NCBI GenBank assembly: GCA_023678885.1
Contig: CM043012.1
Span: forward strand, 13,986,036-14,050,035
DNA length: 64,000 nucleotides
Direction of reading: 5' to 3'
Source: Pogostemon cablin
Lineage: Eukaryota > Streptophyta > Magnoliopsida > Lamiales > Lamiaceae
Positions 34,562 through 46,896 of this stretch are shown here, one piece after another. The position numbers and the translations under genes are program-made. Below the pieces are notes generated by a model. That model was not told the DNA's origin, ran no database searches, and was given only the letters and a program-made list of their open reading frames with translations. How positions within the stretch are numbered: the first letter of the stretch is position 1; the number at the start of each line of letters is the position of its first letter.

Positions 34562-35348
34562 AATAAAATCGATGCCTTTAAACTGACCGGGGAAAAATAT
34601 TAAATGTTAAGTATAACTTTATAAGATTATAAGATGAATCGAATTATTGTTTAAGTAAAACTATTATAATAGTATTGGGTAGGAAAAGTACTATTTATTA
34701 AACTATGATATAAGATGAATTAAATTATGATCATAGGGTGTTATTTTAAAATTAAATAAAGTACAACTTTTTGTATAAATGTATAAAGTTGGGGTTCTTT
34801 TTTTTAATTTATCAAAGGTTGGGATTCATTTGCAATATGAGTAAAATTCATGGTTTTTCTTTCATTAATATATTTTTTTAAGATGGTTATTATATGATTT
34901 ATTAATCATAAGACATACTCTTATGAGACGAACGTTTATAAGATGGGTTAACTCATTATTAAAAATGATTATTATATAAATAAAGAATGCTTATTGGTAG
35001 TTCAAGTATGCCTATAGTGAATCATATTATAATACTCTAAAATTATACTTTTACAAAAAGATACTTTAACTACCAATAAATATATTTTATCTATATAATA
35101 AGTATATTTTAGCATGTCTCACAACCTGTCTTCACATAAATATTGTCTCACAATCTTGAAGTACATCATACTTTGACTATAGCCATTTTAAATTATATTT
35201 TATGAATTACTCATCATATTTTATAAATAGTATTTTAATTAACTCCATACTTTACTATAACATAATTGATAGAATCATTGATCATGAAATCTATTAATCC
35301 TATATAATCCGTCTTATACAAATACTATTTCAAAGAAAAAACAATATA
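34562..35348. other. AT-rich spacer with TIR-element debris
   Basis: Starts abruptly after the truncated B element. It contains a decayed relative of the hairpin MITE (about 34770-34865) and sequence related to the TIR element at 2554-2999 (34915-35135, with gagacgaacg and gtctcacaacc). No ORF supported. Confidence 0.65.
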
Positions 35349-35600
35349 CTCCCTCCGACCCGCAAATATTATTACATTTTATTAATTAGAGTATTCCATA
35401 ATTATTGTTACATTTTAATATTTTTTTATAGATAGGGCCCACATTAAAATTAGTATATTTTTATGGGACTCATATACAAAATTATTACAATTATCTATTA
35501 TATATTAAAATATTTTATTTTCAATCCATTACACGTTAAAATACTTTCTTTAATTTCTTCACAAGTAGTAAATGTAATAAAACATGTGAGACGAAGAGAG
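35349..35600. mobile_element. Stowaway MITE
   Basis: Starts ctccctccgaccc, ends gacgaagagag; TA at 35347-35348 and 35601-35602. 252 bp. Inverted ends around attacattttatta / taatgtaataaaac-type sequence. Confidence 0.88.
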
Positions 35601-36293
35601 TACTTTTAAAAATATATAAATTTATCTATTTTATTGTTATTTTTGTATATATTTACTTCTTTTAAAAACCGTGCATTGCACGGGTGTATTACTAATTTCA
35701 GTAAAATTAAGATGCAAGGTAAACCCGGTTCACACAAGTATTTACTTACATTATCATACTCCCTCCGTCCTCTATTTAACTTCACATTTATTGTTTCCAC
35801 GAATATTAAAAAAATCACTTTTTGACTTACTTTTGGAGGTAGTTTGATATTTTTTGTATTAAATAAATGATAAAGTATATTATGTCTGTTAAAAAGATGA
35901 TAACATTTTTTAAATAAAAAGAGTTAGTCTCTTATGCATTCAGATACACAATATGTTCAAGGGTATAATATTTTATTTTAAAGAATATATACTTTAATTA
36001 ATGAGGTTATTATTTTTTAATTAAAAAGTTGTTGAAATGTGAAAAATATTAAAATTTGATCAGAATATTTTTTTTGTCTAGAAATCAAAGGCATAAGTTC
36101 TAACAATAAAGAATATAACATTCAATACTAAATGGTGAAAAATTGAATTGGATGCATGGAACTAGCTGCATACGCCCGGATGCACGCAAGATTTTACCAA
36201 ATAAAAATGTGTTAGAGGAATATTAGATACTACATACTTTTTTCTTTTATAGAAGTGTAAAGTGAAATTAGAATGAACCAAAAAAGAAAGTGT

Positions 36294-37030
36294 TGTTGGT
36301 TTATATGGTATACCAATCCATCACTTTTACAATAATTGGATAGAAATTTGAAAGAGAGAATAATAACTTAAATTACAATAAGTAGAAGGAGTATAAACGA
36401 AGGATCTTCTAACTCTTCTTACAAATCTTAATCTTGGATTTTGAACGTCTTAAAGAAAGGGGTAAAGTTGAGTCGAGTAGATCTCTTCCCACAAGAAGAA
36501 GCACGCCCTGGTAGTGTTATGTTCTTGACAAATCTCCCCTAAAGATGAAACGACTTACCGTTTCCGGCGAAGACAGCACTACTATCGTAGAAATTCCGGC
36601 TAACTAAGAAAGAATGGAGGACTGCATCGTAGGAGGATACAAATGCTTGTGTTATTCAGATGCTTTAGATGTGGTGTTTGGAATGAGTGCAGAATGGCCC
36701 TTTTTATAGGCTCCAAAGACCACTCCAATATGGCAGGATTGCTATCTTCATCACATATTGTGTTCACACACAATCTTTGACTGTCCAGATATAATATACC
36801 ACATGTTAAATTTACTGCAGAGAGGATCTGGGCTTTGTGGGTTCCTCAATCATGGCCCGACTTTTGCCTAAAAATAATATAAACTATTCGACCAGGCTCA
36901 AGGCCCAAAATCCCCAATTTATCTTATTTAATTGTCTCCACATATGAGACTAATTTCAGTCATTTTGATTATTATTTAATTGGTAATTAAATTATAATTA
37001 ATCCTTATTAACCAATTAAATTCCCCAATA
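36294..37030 (-). repeat. 3' LTR of C2
   Basis: Starts tgttggtttatatggtatac, ends attccccaata; partner at 39099-39837. Confidence 0.88.
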
Positions 37031-37730
37031 TTCCTCCACATGAGTGGAAGTTGGTGCCCATGCAATGTATACACATAATCCAGCCCTAATGAATAACTAA
37101 TGTATCCAGATAGATAGCTTGGGACTTTGAAAATTCCGTAGTCCAACACTATAAAGCATACTAGTGGTTTAGTAGACACAAGATCTTTGAACAACTCCTT
37201 ATGTATACTAAAACAACAATGCAAACGCATCAAAGTGTCATATTCTCCTTATTCTCACGTTTTAGTCCATTTCGGCCATGGACCCCATTTGAATTCATAA
37301 GTGTTTTACTTTGAAGAGGTCACTCGCTTCACACTTACATAGGTGATCACCCATCTTTAGTACCCCGTTATACTCAACCTTCATGAGGTGTCTTAGGAAT
37401 CATTAAAAGGCATAGACTTAATCTCACCACGATACGGGTTCTATACTTGGTAGTATTATTCAACTAAAGAATTGTAGGCACCAAGTTTAACTTGAACCTC
37501 TATAGTTTCGTTGTCCTATTGAACCAAGTTCTTCGGATCTCTAGTCAATAAGGTTAGGTTTCCTTTGTTTTAGATCTTTACTTTGTGGATTTTAGCATAA
37601 TCCCTTTTAACAATTTGTTCATTTGATCTTGATTAATTACTTTTGTAAGTGGATCTGCTATATTGTCTTTTGACTTCACGTAGTGAATTGACATTAATTA
37701 CACCAATCGAGATCAATTGTCTCACCATGT
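37031..37730 (-). other. 3' non-coding part of C2
   Basis: Between the RNase H remnant and the LTR. The polypurine tract abuts 37030 on the minus strand. No readable domain. Confidence 0.6.
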
Positions 37731-38830
37731 TGTTCGCCTACGGATATGTCTAGACTTTCCGTTGTACATATCACTAAGAGTTCTTCCAATTGTTGCTTCA
37801 CTGTCACAATTGCAATCACCATAAGGACTGGTATGTTCCGACTGGAATGTCTTCAAGGAAATTACGAAGTCATTCTACTTTTTCCCTTGCATTGTCTAGA
37901 GGTATGAACTCAGATTCTATTGTGAAATGGGCTAAACAGGTCTGTTTTGTAGACCTCAACGACACTGCTCCGACTTCGATAGTAAATATGTATTCATTCA
38001 TGGAGAACAAGTCTTTTGTGTTGGATATACAGTTTACATCATTATACCCTTTGAGTACTGATGTATATTTATGTAGTGTAACCACACATCAAAAGTATAC
38101 TTTAAGTATCTCAACACTCTTCTCAATGCCTTCTAGTGCTCACTGTTTGGGTTACTCGTGTATCTGCTCAGTTTGTTCACTAAACATGCTATGTCAGGAC
38201 GTGTACAATTGGTTATGTATATTATGCTCCCTATAATCCTTGCATACTCAAATTGAGCCACTGGTTCACCTTTATTTTTACTAAGGTGTACATTTGGATC
38301 CACGGGTGTCTTAGCCAGTGGATCATCGAATGCGTTGAATTTCTTCAACACTTTCTCAATGTAGTGAAATTGAGGCAATGCAATTCCATCAAATGTCCTA
38401 TGAATTTTGATTCCAAGTATCACATCCGCTATACCCATGTCCTTCATGTCAAAGTTTCAACTCAACATTCGTTTAGGTCAATTATTATGTCATGACTACT
38501 TCCTATGATAAGCATATCATCTACATAGAGGAGACAATGACAAATTCCTTTGGTGTATTTTTCACATTGACACATTTATCACACTCGTTGATTTGGAAAC
38601 CATTTAACATCATTCATATTTGTCAAACTTCACATGCCATTGTTTTGGAGCTTATTTAAGTCCATACAATGATCGCATGAGATTGCACAACTCTGCTTAA
38701 CACCCCCATACTTTGAGGTATTTGTACGACGTTTTATGTTCCTTTCATATTTTATAAGCCACACGCTTTTACGTATTGGTCTTATATTATTCAACCACAG
38801 GTGCAGTCTCCTCCAAGAAAGACACAAAAA
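37731..38830 (-). pseudogene. RT/RNase H remnant of C2
   Basis: Minus strand, several frames. RT catalytic YVDDMLIIGSS at about 38508-38540, then MKDMGIADVILGIKI, YIEKVLKKFNAFDD, GSIIYITNCTRPDIACLVNKLSRY (38133-38447), as in copia RT. RNase H-like KQTCLAHFTIESEFIP is near 37895-37945. An eroded YGLKQ region lies near 38640-38700. Multiple stops. Confidence 0.85.
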
Positions 38831-39060
38831 TCAGCTTAGTGAGTTAGAAAAGAGTCTTTTGCTGCCACCATTTGAAGTTGGCACCCACAAACTTCTCGAG
38901 TTTCTCCACTGAAACCAGAACCATGAATGGTCTCGGCATCCCCATTTGAGAATACATCCTCTGAAAATCAATCTCAATTCCTATCATAGCATTAACTCAC
39001 TGGGAGTTATTAGCATTGGAGGTTTCAGCTCCATCAATGTCCATTGCGGTGTTCATGGTG
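38831..39060 (-). pseudogene. gag N-terminal fragment of C2
   Basis: Minus strand contains EKLEKFVGANFKWWQQKTLF (about 38850-38915), a typical copia gag motif. An ATG-initiated start (MNTAMDIDGAET) lies near 39055. Breaks off near 38830 into RT sequence. Confidence 0.75.
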
Positions 39061-39098
39061 ATTGAAGGGTATAGAGGCTAGATGTTTCATCTTGCGAT

Positions 39099-39837
39099 TG
39101 TTGGTTTATATGATACACTAATCAATCATTTTTATAATAATTAGGTATAAATGTAAAAGAGATAATACAGAAATAAATTACAAAAAGTAGAAAGAGTAGA
39201 AGTGAGGGATCTTCTAACTTTTCTTATAGATTTTGGATCTTGGATCTTTAATGTCTTGAGGAAATGGGTGAAGTTGAGTCGAGTACAACTCTTCCTTCAA
39301 GAAGAAACACACCCTAGTAGTGCTCTGGCCTTGGCGGTTCTTCACCAAAGGTGAAATGACTTCTCGTTTCTGATAAAGGCAACACCGCTATTGCAAGAAC
39401 TCCAGTGAACTAAGAGAGAATGGAGGACTGAATCGTATTAGTATGCAAATTCTTGTGTTATGCAAATGCTTTGAATGTGGTGTTTGGAATGAGTGCAGAA
39501 TGACCCTATTTAGAGGTTCCCAAGACCACTCTTAAATTGCAGGATAACTATTCTCATCACAGATTTTGTTCACACAATCTTTGACTATCTAATTACATTG
39601 TACCACGTGTTATATCTACTGTAGAGAGGATCTGGGTTTTGTGGGCTTCTCAATCATGGCCCAACTTTTGCCTAAAAATAATATAAATTGTTGGGCCAAG
39701 CTCAAGGCACAAAATTCCCATTTTATCATATTTAATTCTTCCCACATGTGAGACTAATTTCACTCGCTTTAGTTATTATTTAATTGGTAATTAATATATA
39801 ATTAATCCTTACTAATCAATTTAATAATTCCCCAACA
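39099..39837 (-). repeat. 5' LTR of C2
   Basis: 739 bp, partner of 36294-37030. No good initiator-Met primer site can be read next to it. Confidence 0.88.
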
Positions 39838-39889
39838 AGTATGAAATTAAAGTTGGGACAAAAGGAATATATCTTATGCTTATACATAA

Positions 39890-39930
39890 TACACACACAC
39901 ACACATATATATACATATATATATATATAT
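39890..39930. repeat. (AC)n(TA)n microsatellite
   Basis: Alternating AC then TA dinucleotides, directly after the split MITE. The rest of 39868-40013 is plain AT-rich spacer. Confidence 0.9.
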
Positions 39931-40013
39931 CCTGTATGTTAAGACATAGTTAGCAGTATCTTAATTTATTAAAATATTAGTTATAAGTTGATATCCTGTA
40001 CACTTGGGTGCAC

Positions 40014-41543
40014 TGATCAGATTTATTTTCACCTAGATTTTAGTGTTATTTTATGTGTGTTTTCGTATGATTTTTTTCGTTGTATGATGCACTTGGTGTT
40101 ATTTGGTGGTGTTTTATATTCTTATGGAGATGTAAGCTTAGAAATGATAAATATGTGAAAATGAGCTTAAATATGCTTGAAACAGGTGAAAAACAGAGCA
40201 AAATGGAGTCAGGAGCCAAAATAGAAGAAAATAAGAAGTCGGGGTACGAACTCGTGTCGAGCTCAGGACTTGAGTCTTGTCCTGCTGTACAGCTCGATGT
40301 CGAGTTTGTGCAAAAGGCTGACTGTACACATTTGCAACTTGGACACGGCCTACCTTGTTGCTCGAGCTTGGAGCTCGAGTCGAGTCTTGTCTTGCATTGT
40401 TAACTGCCAAGGAATCAACTTCTTCTCGCGTCGAGTGCCGCACTCGAGTCGAGTGCTGTCAATTTTGGGAAATTAATCTAGCTGGATTTCTAGAAGATTC
40501 CTAGCCTATAAATACATGTTTAGTGTTAATTTTATGGGGGGGAATTTATTTTTAGAGCAGTTACACCTAGTTTATACCTTAGAACACACACACATCCTCT
40601 CCATCTCATTCTTTGATCCATTCTTCATTTCCACTACATTCATCCATCAATTCCATTTGAAATCCCCACATTCCACAATTCCATCACTTCACTCCAATTT
40701 GAGAAGAAGATCTATATTTGGTGAAGAAGTTGATATGACCAAGGGAGAAGAAGCATACCTTCAAAGGGAAACAATTCAACCTTATTCCTTATTTTGTTAA
40801 TTCTCTTCTATTCATTACTCAAATGGAGCAAGCCTTATATTGTAATATTTTGACAATGATTGTAATAGGTTAGACCTCTTGTGAGGTTAGCAATATGATT
40901 GGATAGGAATTCTAGGCTTGTGCACTCTAAGTGTTTGTTAAAATGAATAAATTGAATTACTTTCTACTATGGATGCATATTCGCATCTTATGTTATTACT
41001 TGTGTGGTTATATGATCATTACATGTGAAATAGAGGTAAGACCTTGATTGTATGTTATGATTATGTGATTGAATCATTGATGGCATGAGATGACTATATT
41101 AGTATGAATTGAGATTGAAATACATTCAATGCATGCTTAGAACCTCATAGTAGGACATGGAACTTAAATCTTGTGATAAGACCTTTTTATGGACACTAGT
41201 TACTTCTAAGGGAATGCGAATATAGTTAGACTCTCATAGTGGCTATTTTGGGGTGGCTTAGGTGCTAAGTGTCTACATCTATGTGTTTCTTGAAATATAG
41301 AGCTTATAATGATCAATTCATGACCTTCACCATTACTTGAGTGTGTGATCTAGAAAATCTTACCATGATGTTGTTAGCCTTGCATGTTTCTCTTATTGTT
41401 CTAACTACATCCACTCACATATCTTGTTATTTTACTTAATGTTAGATAGTTTCTTTACTTGTTTCTAGTAGTTGATAATGGATAGCATGATTAAACTTTC
41501 ATTATCGATTTCGTCCTTTTAGAGCGAGCACTTCTTGAATATA
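40014..41543 (+). repeat. truncated LTR D' of a D-like Athila family
   Basis: Starts TGATCAG, then ttttcacctagattttagtg, matching the plus-sense LTR of D. U3 has a ctcgagtcgagt-type palindrome cluster (40245-40460) just upstream of TATAAATA (40507-40514). Compared with D's LTR the last ~100 bases are missing where E begins, so E inserted here. No internal region of D' is in the window. Confidence 0.75.
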
Positions 41544-43444
41544 TGTTGAGATTGAGATTCACATATTTTGAGCTCGGATTTATGTGAAAATTGATTATGA
41601 TTTAGTCATATATCGAGGTAAATCGGAATATGTATGGAAAAGATACGAATCAGATGATACTGAGGTTGTTTGAGCATAATATCATAGAAAAACGGGTAAA
41701 AATGCAGAATTAGAATGCATAATTTTTGAGACGTAGCTCAATCAAACATAGGATGGTCAAGCAACGCATGGGAAGTCGAGTGGGGCATTTCAGATTACAG
41801 AGGTGCTGCTCGACCAAGGAAGGGTCGCTCGATCTGGAGCTCTTTGGTCGAGCCATAGCAAGAAATCGAGCAAGACGTGAAGAAAAGTTTAAGTTTACAA
41901 ACACGCAGCTCGACCACAGCTCGACCAAGGCAAACCTTGCTCGACCAATAGCATTCTGATAGAGCAAGGACATGTCAGTTCTAAATCGTCAGGATTTCAC
42001 CTCCAGTGCGTGTATATTCGTATTTTCCATGAAAAAGCCCAGTAAAGATCAATAAGGAGAGTTTACATGTATAAAAGGGGATGCAGATCACATTAAGAAG
42101 GGAGTTAGTTCCATATCCATCCTACACCATATCCAAAACCTAAGTCGATCCTACGAAGCTGTAGAGAAGGATTCGTCTAGCGAATCAAGTGAGAACCAAG
42201 TGAAGATTCAAGACGGAGAGAGACACGACGGCGCCCGCATCTATGATTTATTTCTCTTCTTAATTTATCTTGTAATTTCTCTGGGTAAGATCTATCTAAT
42301 CATCATGAATGTTCTTCGAAGCGTTATGGGCTAGAACCGCTTTGGTAGTTCTAGGGTTTATGAAGTTTTTATGAGTTAATTGAACTTTCGTGTATATACT
42401 CTGTACAACACTACTTGTGGTTTATTCTATATATTATTATGCATTTTTAATCCATATTCAGAGTTATTTTGTGCATCTTCAACTGTTATATAGAGTCTGA
42501 ATATATATCTTGGTTGTTAATTGAGCGCGTTCACTGCTGAACAGGGTTTTATTTTATAATTCTAAGTCAAGGAACTCCAAAACTTCATTAAAACTATCAT
42601 ATATAAATACTTATTAATTGAATTTTTGGGTTAGTAAGTAGGATAAAGAGGGTAATTTCATAGTACCTATAAAGGGTGATCATATCGGTTTAGAGTATTT
42701 AGTGCTCAGGAAATAATTGATACTGATAGTACTTAGAAATGGGGTGAAATTGTGTTCTTTCTCCGAGGTAATTCACACGTGTTATACACTTATTTACTTG
42801 TGTCTATAGAGCCAATTTGCATGTCTTAGTGATGCGTCCATATTTCACAAGGCAGAGTCGGACATTGATACATGGAAGAGAAATTAATGAGTGAAACTCG
42901 ATGACCCGAAGAGCTACCTATCTTCTCACTTGTTCAATCTTGATAATTCTCTATTGTTTTCAATTTTATTTACTCCCTCCGTCCCAACTTCAACTTCACA
43001 CTTTCCGTTTTGGTCCGTCCCAAATTCAACTTCACACTTCCATAAAAGGAAAAGCAACAAACTAATATCCCTCTAACATACTTTAATTTCAAATTTGCCA
43101 TCACCTTTTTAACACACGTAACATACTTTATCATTTATTTATTACCTAAAAATACCATACTACCCTCAAAAGTAAGTCAAAAAGTGACTTTTCTTAAACT
43201 CCGTATCTACAGTAAACATGAACTTGAATTTGGGACGGAGGGAGTATTATTTAATTATTTGTTTAGTAGATTAATAATCATTCCACAACCATTTTGCTAA
43301 ATAATAGTTTTAGTTAATTTATACAATAGTAAATTGATAATCATCTGTCCATTGGGTTCGACTATATAACTTGATCGCTTATCTATGCTACAGTTACGTC
43401 CTTCATACTTGGGAATTAATTATTTGTTAAGAAAATGCCCATCA
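41544..43444 (+). repeat. 5' LTR of E
   Basis: TGTTGAG...GCCCATCA, 1901 bp including a 272-bp MITE. U3 palindrome cluster of gctcgacca/ggtcgagc type (41747-41965), TATAAAA at 42070-42076, splice-donor-like CTGG|GTAAGATCT at 42285, then the gggctagaaccgctttggta core shared with A and B. Confidence 0.87.
42973..43244. mobile_element. Stowaway MITE in LTR of E
   Basis: ctccctccgtcccaacttca...tttgggacggagggag with TA on both sides (42971-42972, 43245-43246); 272 bp. Same family as the split copy at 35759. Confidence 0.94.
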
Positions 43445-43450
43445 TGTTTC

Positions 43451-43469
43451 TGGTGCTGTTTTTGGGGAC
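43451..43469 (+). other. primer binding site of E (decayed)
   Basis: tggtgctgtttttggggac against tggcgccgttgccggggac; four of the five changes are C to T, as expected for methylation decay. Confidence 0.75.
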
Positions 43470-43560
43470 GGTTGTTATTATCTATTTTATTACTTCTTGT
43501 TTAATTGAGACTATTCCATACTTGTCTTTATTTTTCTAAAGTTGAATTTTTCTTAGGTGT

Positions 43561-43855
43561 ATGCACACTAGATCGAAGGAGCAACATTAAAGTGTTTTGA
43601 TCCGGAAATAAGAGCGTCATCAAGGAAGAAGAAAGCAAAGAAGAAGAATTTCAAGAACGTGGATACAACAGATACTCTTGATATTGGAGTTGAAGTTGAT
43701 AAGTTGTACTTGGAAGCGACTGAAACTGTAGTTGATTTAAACACAAAAATAGAAAAAGTCGACATAACCGATGATAGGCCAAATCCGGACAATGTTGCAA
43801 TCCGTGAAGTTTTCAAAAACAACGGGGGAGGCAACTTGGGGCTGTTGGGAGTGTG
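43561..43855 (+). pseudogene. gag N-terminal part of E
   Basis: ATG at 43561 (MHTRSK) right after an intron-acceptor-like tttttcttag (43547-43556). A one-base shift soon follows, then a frame reading LKCFDPEIRASSRKKKAKKK, VDTTDTLDIGVEVDKLYL and PDNVAIREVFKNNGGG. Basic N-terminus of Athila gag. Interrupted at 43860 by D. Confidence 0.78.
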
Positions 43856-43860
43856 AGGAG

Positions 43861-45383
43861 TGATTAGCTATAACTTGTAGTCGGGTTGACCAATTTAAAA
43901 ATTTATCGAACCACATGGAGATAGGTACTAGTGCTTAAGCGATCTCACGTTTGTAGTAATTTTATAGAGACGAATCATCAATAGAGTGGTTGTTCAAACA
44001 AGTAAATATAGGTAATTAAAGCAATGATCAAACAAACAAGATAAATGGATGAAATGTGGTTTACCAAATTAAGCAAAAGTTGGATTAACAACAAATAAGT
44101 AGTGGGAAATCTTATACATGCATTAAACTCATATGAATCAAGGGTATCGATTAAGGGCCAACTCTAAATTCACCTAAGCTCATTCTCAAGATGAATAGGA
44201 TATTAATCTCAACTAGCACAAAGGTTGGTTCTCATTCAAACAATTCCAACTAGGTACAAAGCTTGAAATAAGAATCCCTTCACACAATTAATCTCTCGAT
44301 CAAACCAACCATATGTCCTACCAAAGGGTTCTAAACTGTAAAGGATTTCTCAATCTCTTTACAATTTATAATGCACATGAAGTGTTTGATGAAATGATTC
44401 ACTCAAATCTCCTAATCACAAAATTGATTTCTCAAACTAATCATATATTTAGAGCATCTAAACACACAAATCATCAAAAATATCAAGATCTAAAACATCA
44501 ATGATAGGAAATCAATTAACCCAATCAACATATGAATTTAAATACGTAGATCCCAAAATTTAACCACAAACTTTCATGTTGCTAATCCCACAAGGGAGAT
44601 TAGCCTACAATCTTCATAAGATCCTTAACATAGACATTAAAAACCTTACAAATCATGATAAACTAGAGGATTAACACAAAATTGGGATGAAAACACCCTT
44701 GGATTGGCTCCAATTGAATTTTCTTCCTTCCTTTGGTGATCACCCACTCTTCCTTGCTTCTTCACTTGATTTGGATGGTAGAATTTATGGAAAGATGATG
44801 TAGAATCAAAGTATGGATGAAGGGAATGAAGAATATGGTATATAATCAAAGGATTGGTGTGTGAGGTGTGTGTGCAGCTGAAATTTCACTGATATCTTTT
44901 CAAAGGTTAAATGGATGAGTATTTATACTTATTGGAGGCCTTCTAGAAGAAATATGATTTTTTTTACTGATCAGGCACCTACACGACTCGTGTGCTACAA
45001 CACGCCTTGAGTCGTGTCAGGGTTTCTGGGTCAACGCAAACTTACGATGAACACGGCCAAGGGATGGTCATGTTGTGCGTTCTGATGTCATTGCAAGGCC
45101 ATCTCTTACAGGCCCGTTTACAGTACACGGCTCGTGTAGCTCGACACGGCTCGTGTAGTTGAAACAGCTAGCCGTGTTCTTGCTGCCATGTTTTCTTCTT
45201 CCTTCTTTCGTCTCCCTTCTCCAGTTTTGCTCCGATTTAATCTGTTTTACATACGATTAAATTCATTCACACTCAATTTCATAAAAACATATAACTCCAC
45301 CAAATAGCACATAAATACGGATAAAAATATACAAAAACACACATAAAATGACATTAAAATCTAGGTGAAAATATCACTCATCA
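43861..45383 (-). repeat. 3' LTR of D
   Basis: TGATTAGC...CTCATCA in plus text. Palindromic acacgactcgtgt-type cluster at 44983-45180, upstream (on minus) of TATAAATA at 44920-44927. Lacks about 20 bp of the cluster that the other LTR keeps. Confidence 0.92.
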
Positions 45384-46896
45384 CACCCCCAAACTTAAAG
45401 TGTTGTGCATCCCTGTACAACGAAAATGATAAACCAAGGGGTGAGATTTTCACCTAGGAAAAAAATAAATGAACACAAGTAATAACACATCAATAACATT
45501 AAGAACCACAATGTATGCTAAGTCATCCCACAACATTAAACTTATAACACGAGAAATTAACAAGTTTAATCAAAATAGAATAAAGTGTAATATAGTCCCT
45601 TTTTAGTCCAAGCCTTACAACGGTTATAAAGTTCTCTCAACACTCTTAAAAGTGGTAACAACACTCATCAATCAATTGGCTCGACTAACTATAAACTTGC
45701 TCGCGGACTACATTCACAAACCACCAAAGTGTTGATTAATGATCAAAAAGGTCTTTCATTAAGGATGTAATGATAGGTTCTTTGGTAGGGTAGGAAAAAT
45801 ATGGATAATAGTGACTAATCATGTGTAAGTAATTGGAGAGGTAGCTACTTTCTTCCATTCCTTAACATTTTCTTTCTTCCTTTCTTTCCTTAATTGATCA
45901 CAAGCACTATCATCAGATGTCCTTGAATTTAGCTTCTTTCAATGCATGCCTCCTTTCATTGATTTTCATGATTTCCTTGAGCATTTTGTTACTTTGCTCA
46001 TTTTCTTGTTATGAAGTTGCATATTCATTTTATTTTTTACTTATGCTCTTTTCATCCTTTTTTTCTTTTCTTTTACCATTTCCTTTTCTTCTTTTTCTTC
46101 CGTATCAAACCTTCCTAGCTACTATTTCCTCAATCACTCACACAAAATTGGTGAATATATTAGGCTCATATGGGTAATTAATGCTTGTAATGTGCTAAAT
46201 TCACAAGAAAAAAAAACTTAAAGGCTCAAAGTGGCTAACAAGGGATGATGTTCATGGTAGGGAAATATATGGTAATGACTTTTAATAACAAGGATGGCCT
46301 TAGATCATGTCATTAACCTCTACTAATCGGGTTCATTCATATCGTCCTTGAGCAAGTTCTAGCTTATCAAACACAACCAATCCACTCACGAAGAAAACCA
46401 TGTATGCACGGTTAAGGCTCAAATATTAACAAGGATATGCTTAGACTTAAAGGAACTTATTACACCACCTTCATCTTAAAATTGGACAAGTTATTTACAT
46501 CATGTCACAATTTGAAAATGTAGAGATTCTTAATCATATCTTGTCCTCACTCATTACCACAACATATCATCACTTGTTGTTCAAAAATGACTCACAACCT
46601 CCCTAAACAAACCACCAACACATTCAATAAACAAGAATAAAAATGCCAACAAACACAAGACAAACAAAGGACCAAAAGCACAAGAACAAAACACCATATG
46701 AAGAAATAAAGCATAGAATTCCCCCATCCATAATCAATACAAATAACCATAAATCTTAATCCTTAATTAAAGATAAAACTAAAGTATGAAATTAAACATC
46801 CCAAAACAAAACAGTCAAAAGTATCAAATCCAACACAATTCAAATTCAACTAAAATGAATGGGCTACTGAAGTGACGAGCACTAAAAGTACTCCCT
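45384..46896 (-). other. 3' UTR and polypurine tract of D
   Basis: Minus AAGTTTGGGGGT (45385-45396) touches the 3' LTR. The conserved UTR block shared with A and B is at 45763-45822 (tttggtagggtaggaaaaat, then ggataatagtgactaatcat). A T-rich stretch (45845-46100) gives a spurious hydrophobic plus ORF. No gene supported. Confidence 0.8.

Larger units (their letters stand above)
36294..39837 (-). mobile_element. Ty1/copia element C2 (internally deleted)
   Basis: LTRs of 737 and 739 bp, TGTTGG...CCAATA/CCAACA. Target duplication agtgt / agtat (36289-36293, 39838-39842). Internal region only 2.07 kb: a gag fragment directly joined to the 3' half of RT and RNase H; the intervening protease, integrase and 5' RT are gone. 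Minus orientation follows from the coding direction and from the purine-rich GTGGAGGAA beside the left LTR. Confidence 0.9.
35759..39867. mobile_element. Stowaway-like MITE split by copia C2
   Basis: The left end ctccctccgtcct is at 35759 after TA. The right end, aagttgggacaaaaggaa, is at 39850-39867 before TA. The sequence matches the reverse complement of the MITE at 42973-43244 (e.g. aaaaatcactttttgactta; tcttttatagaagtgtaaag at about 36243). The copia element interrupts it after 36293, and an extra ~290 bp of unidentified DNA sits at about 35912-36205. Confidence 0.8.

Noticed and set aside
36976..37233. Minus-strand 85-codon ORF at the C2 3' LTR border
   Set aside because: Crosses the LTR/internal boundary and polypurine tract; no motif.
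37790..38236. Plus-strand 148-codon ORF
   Set aside because: Antisense to the copia RT/RNase H remnant, which has clear family motifs on the minus strand.
45917..46177. Plus-strand hydrophobic ORF that looks like a membrane protein
   Set aside because: It arises from a T-rich part of D's 3' UTR on the strand opposite to transcription; no conservation in A or B.
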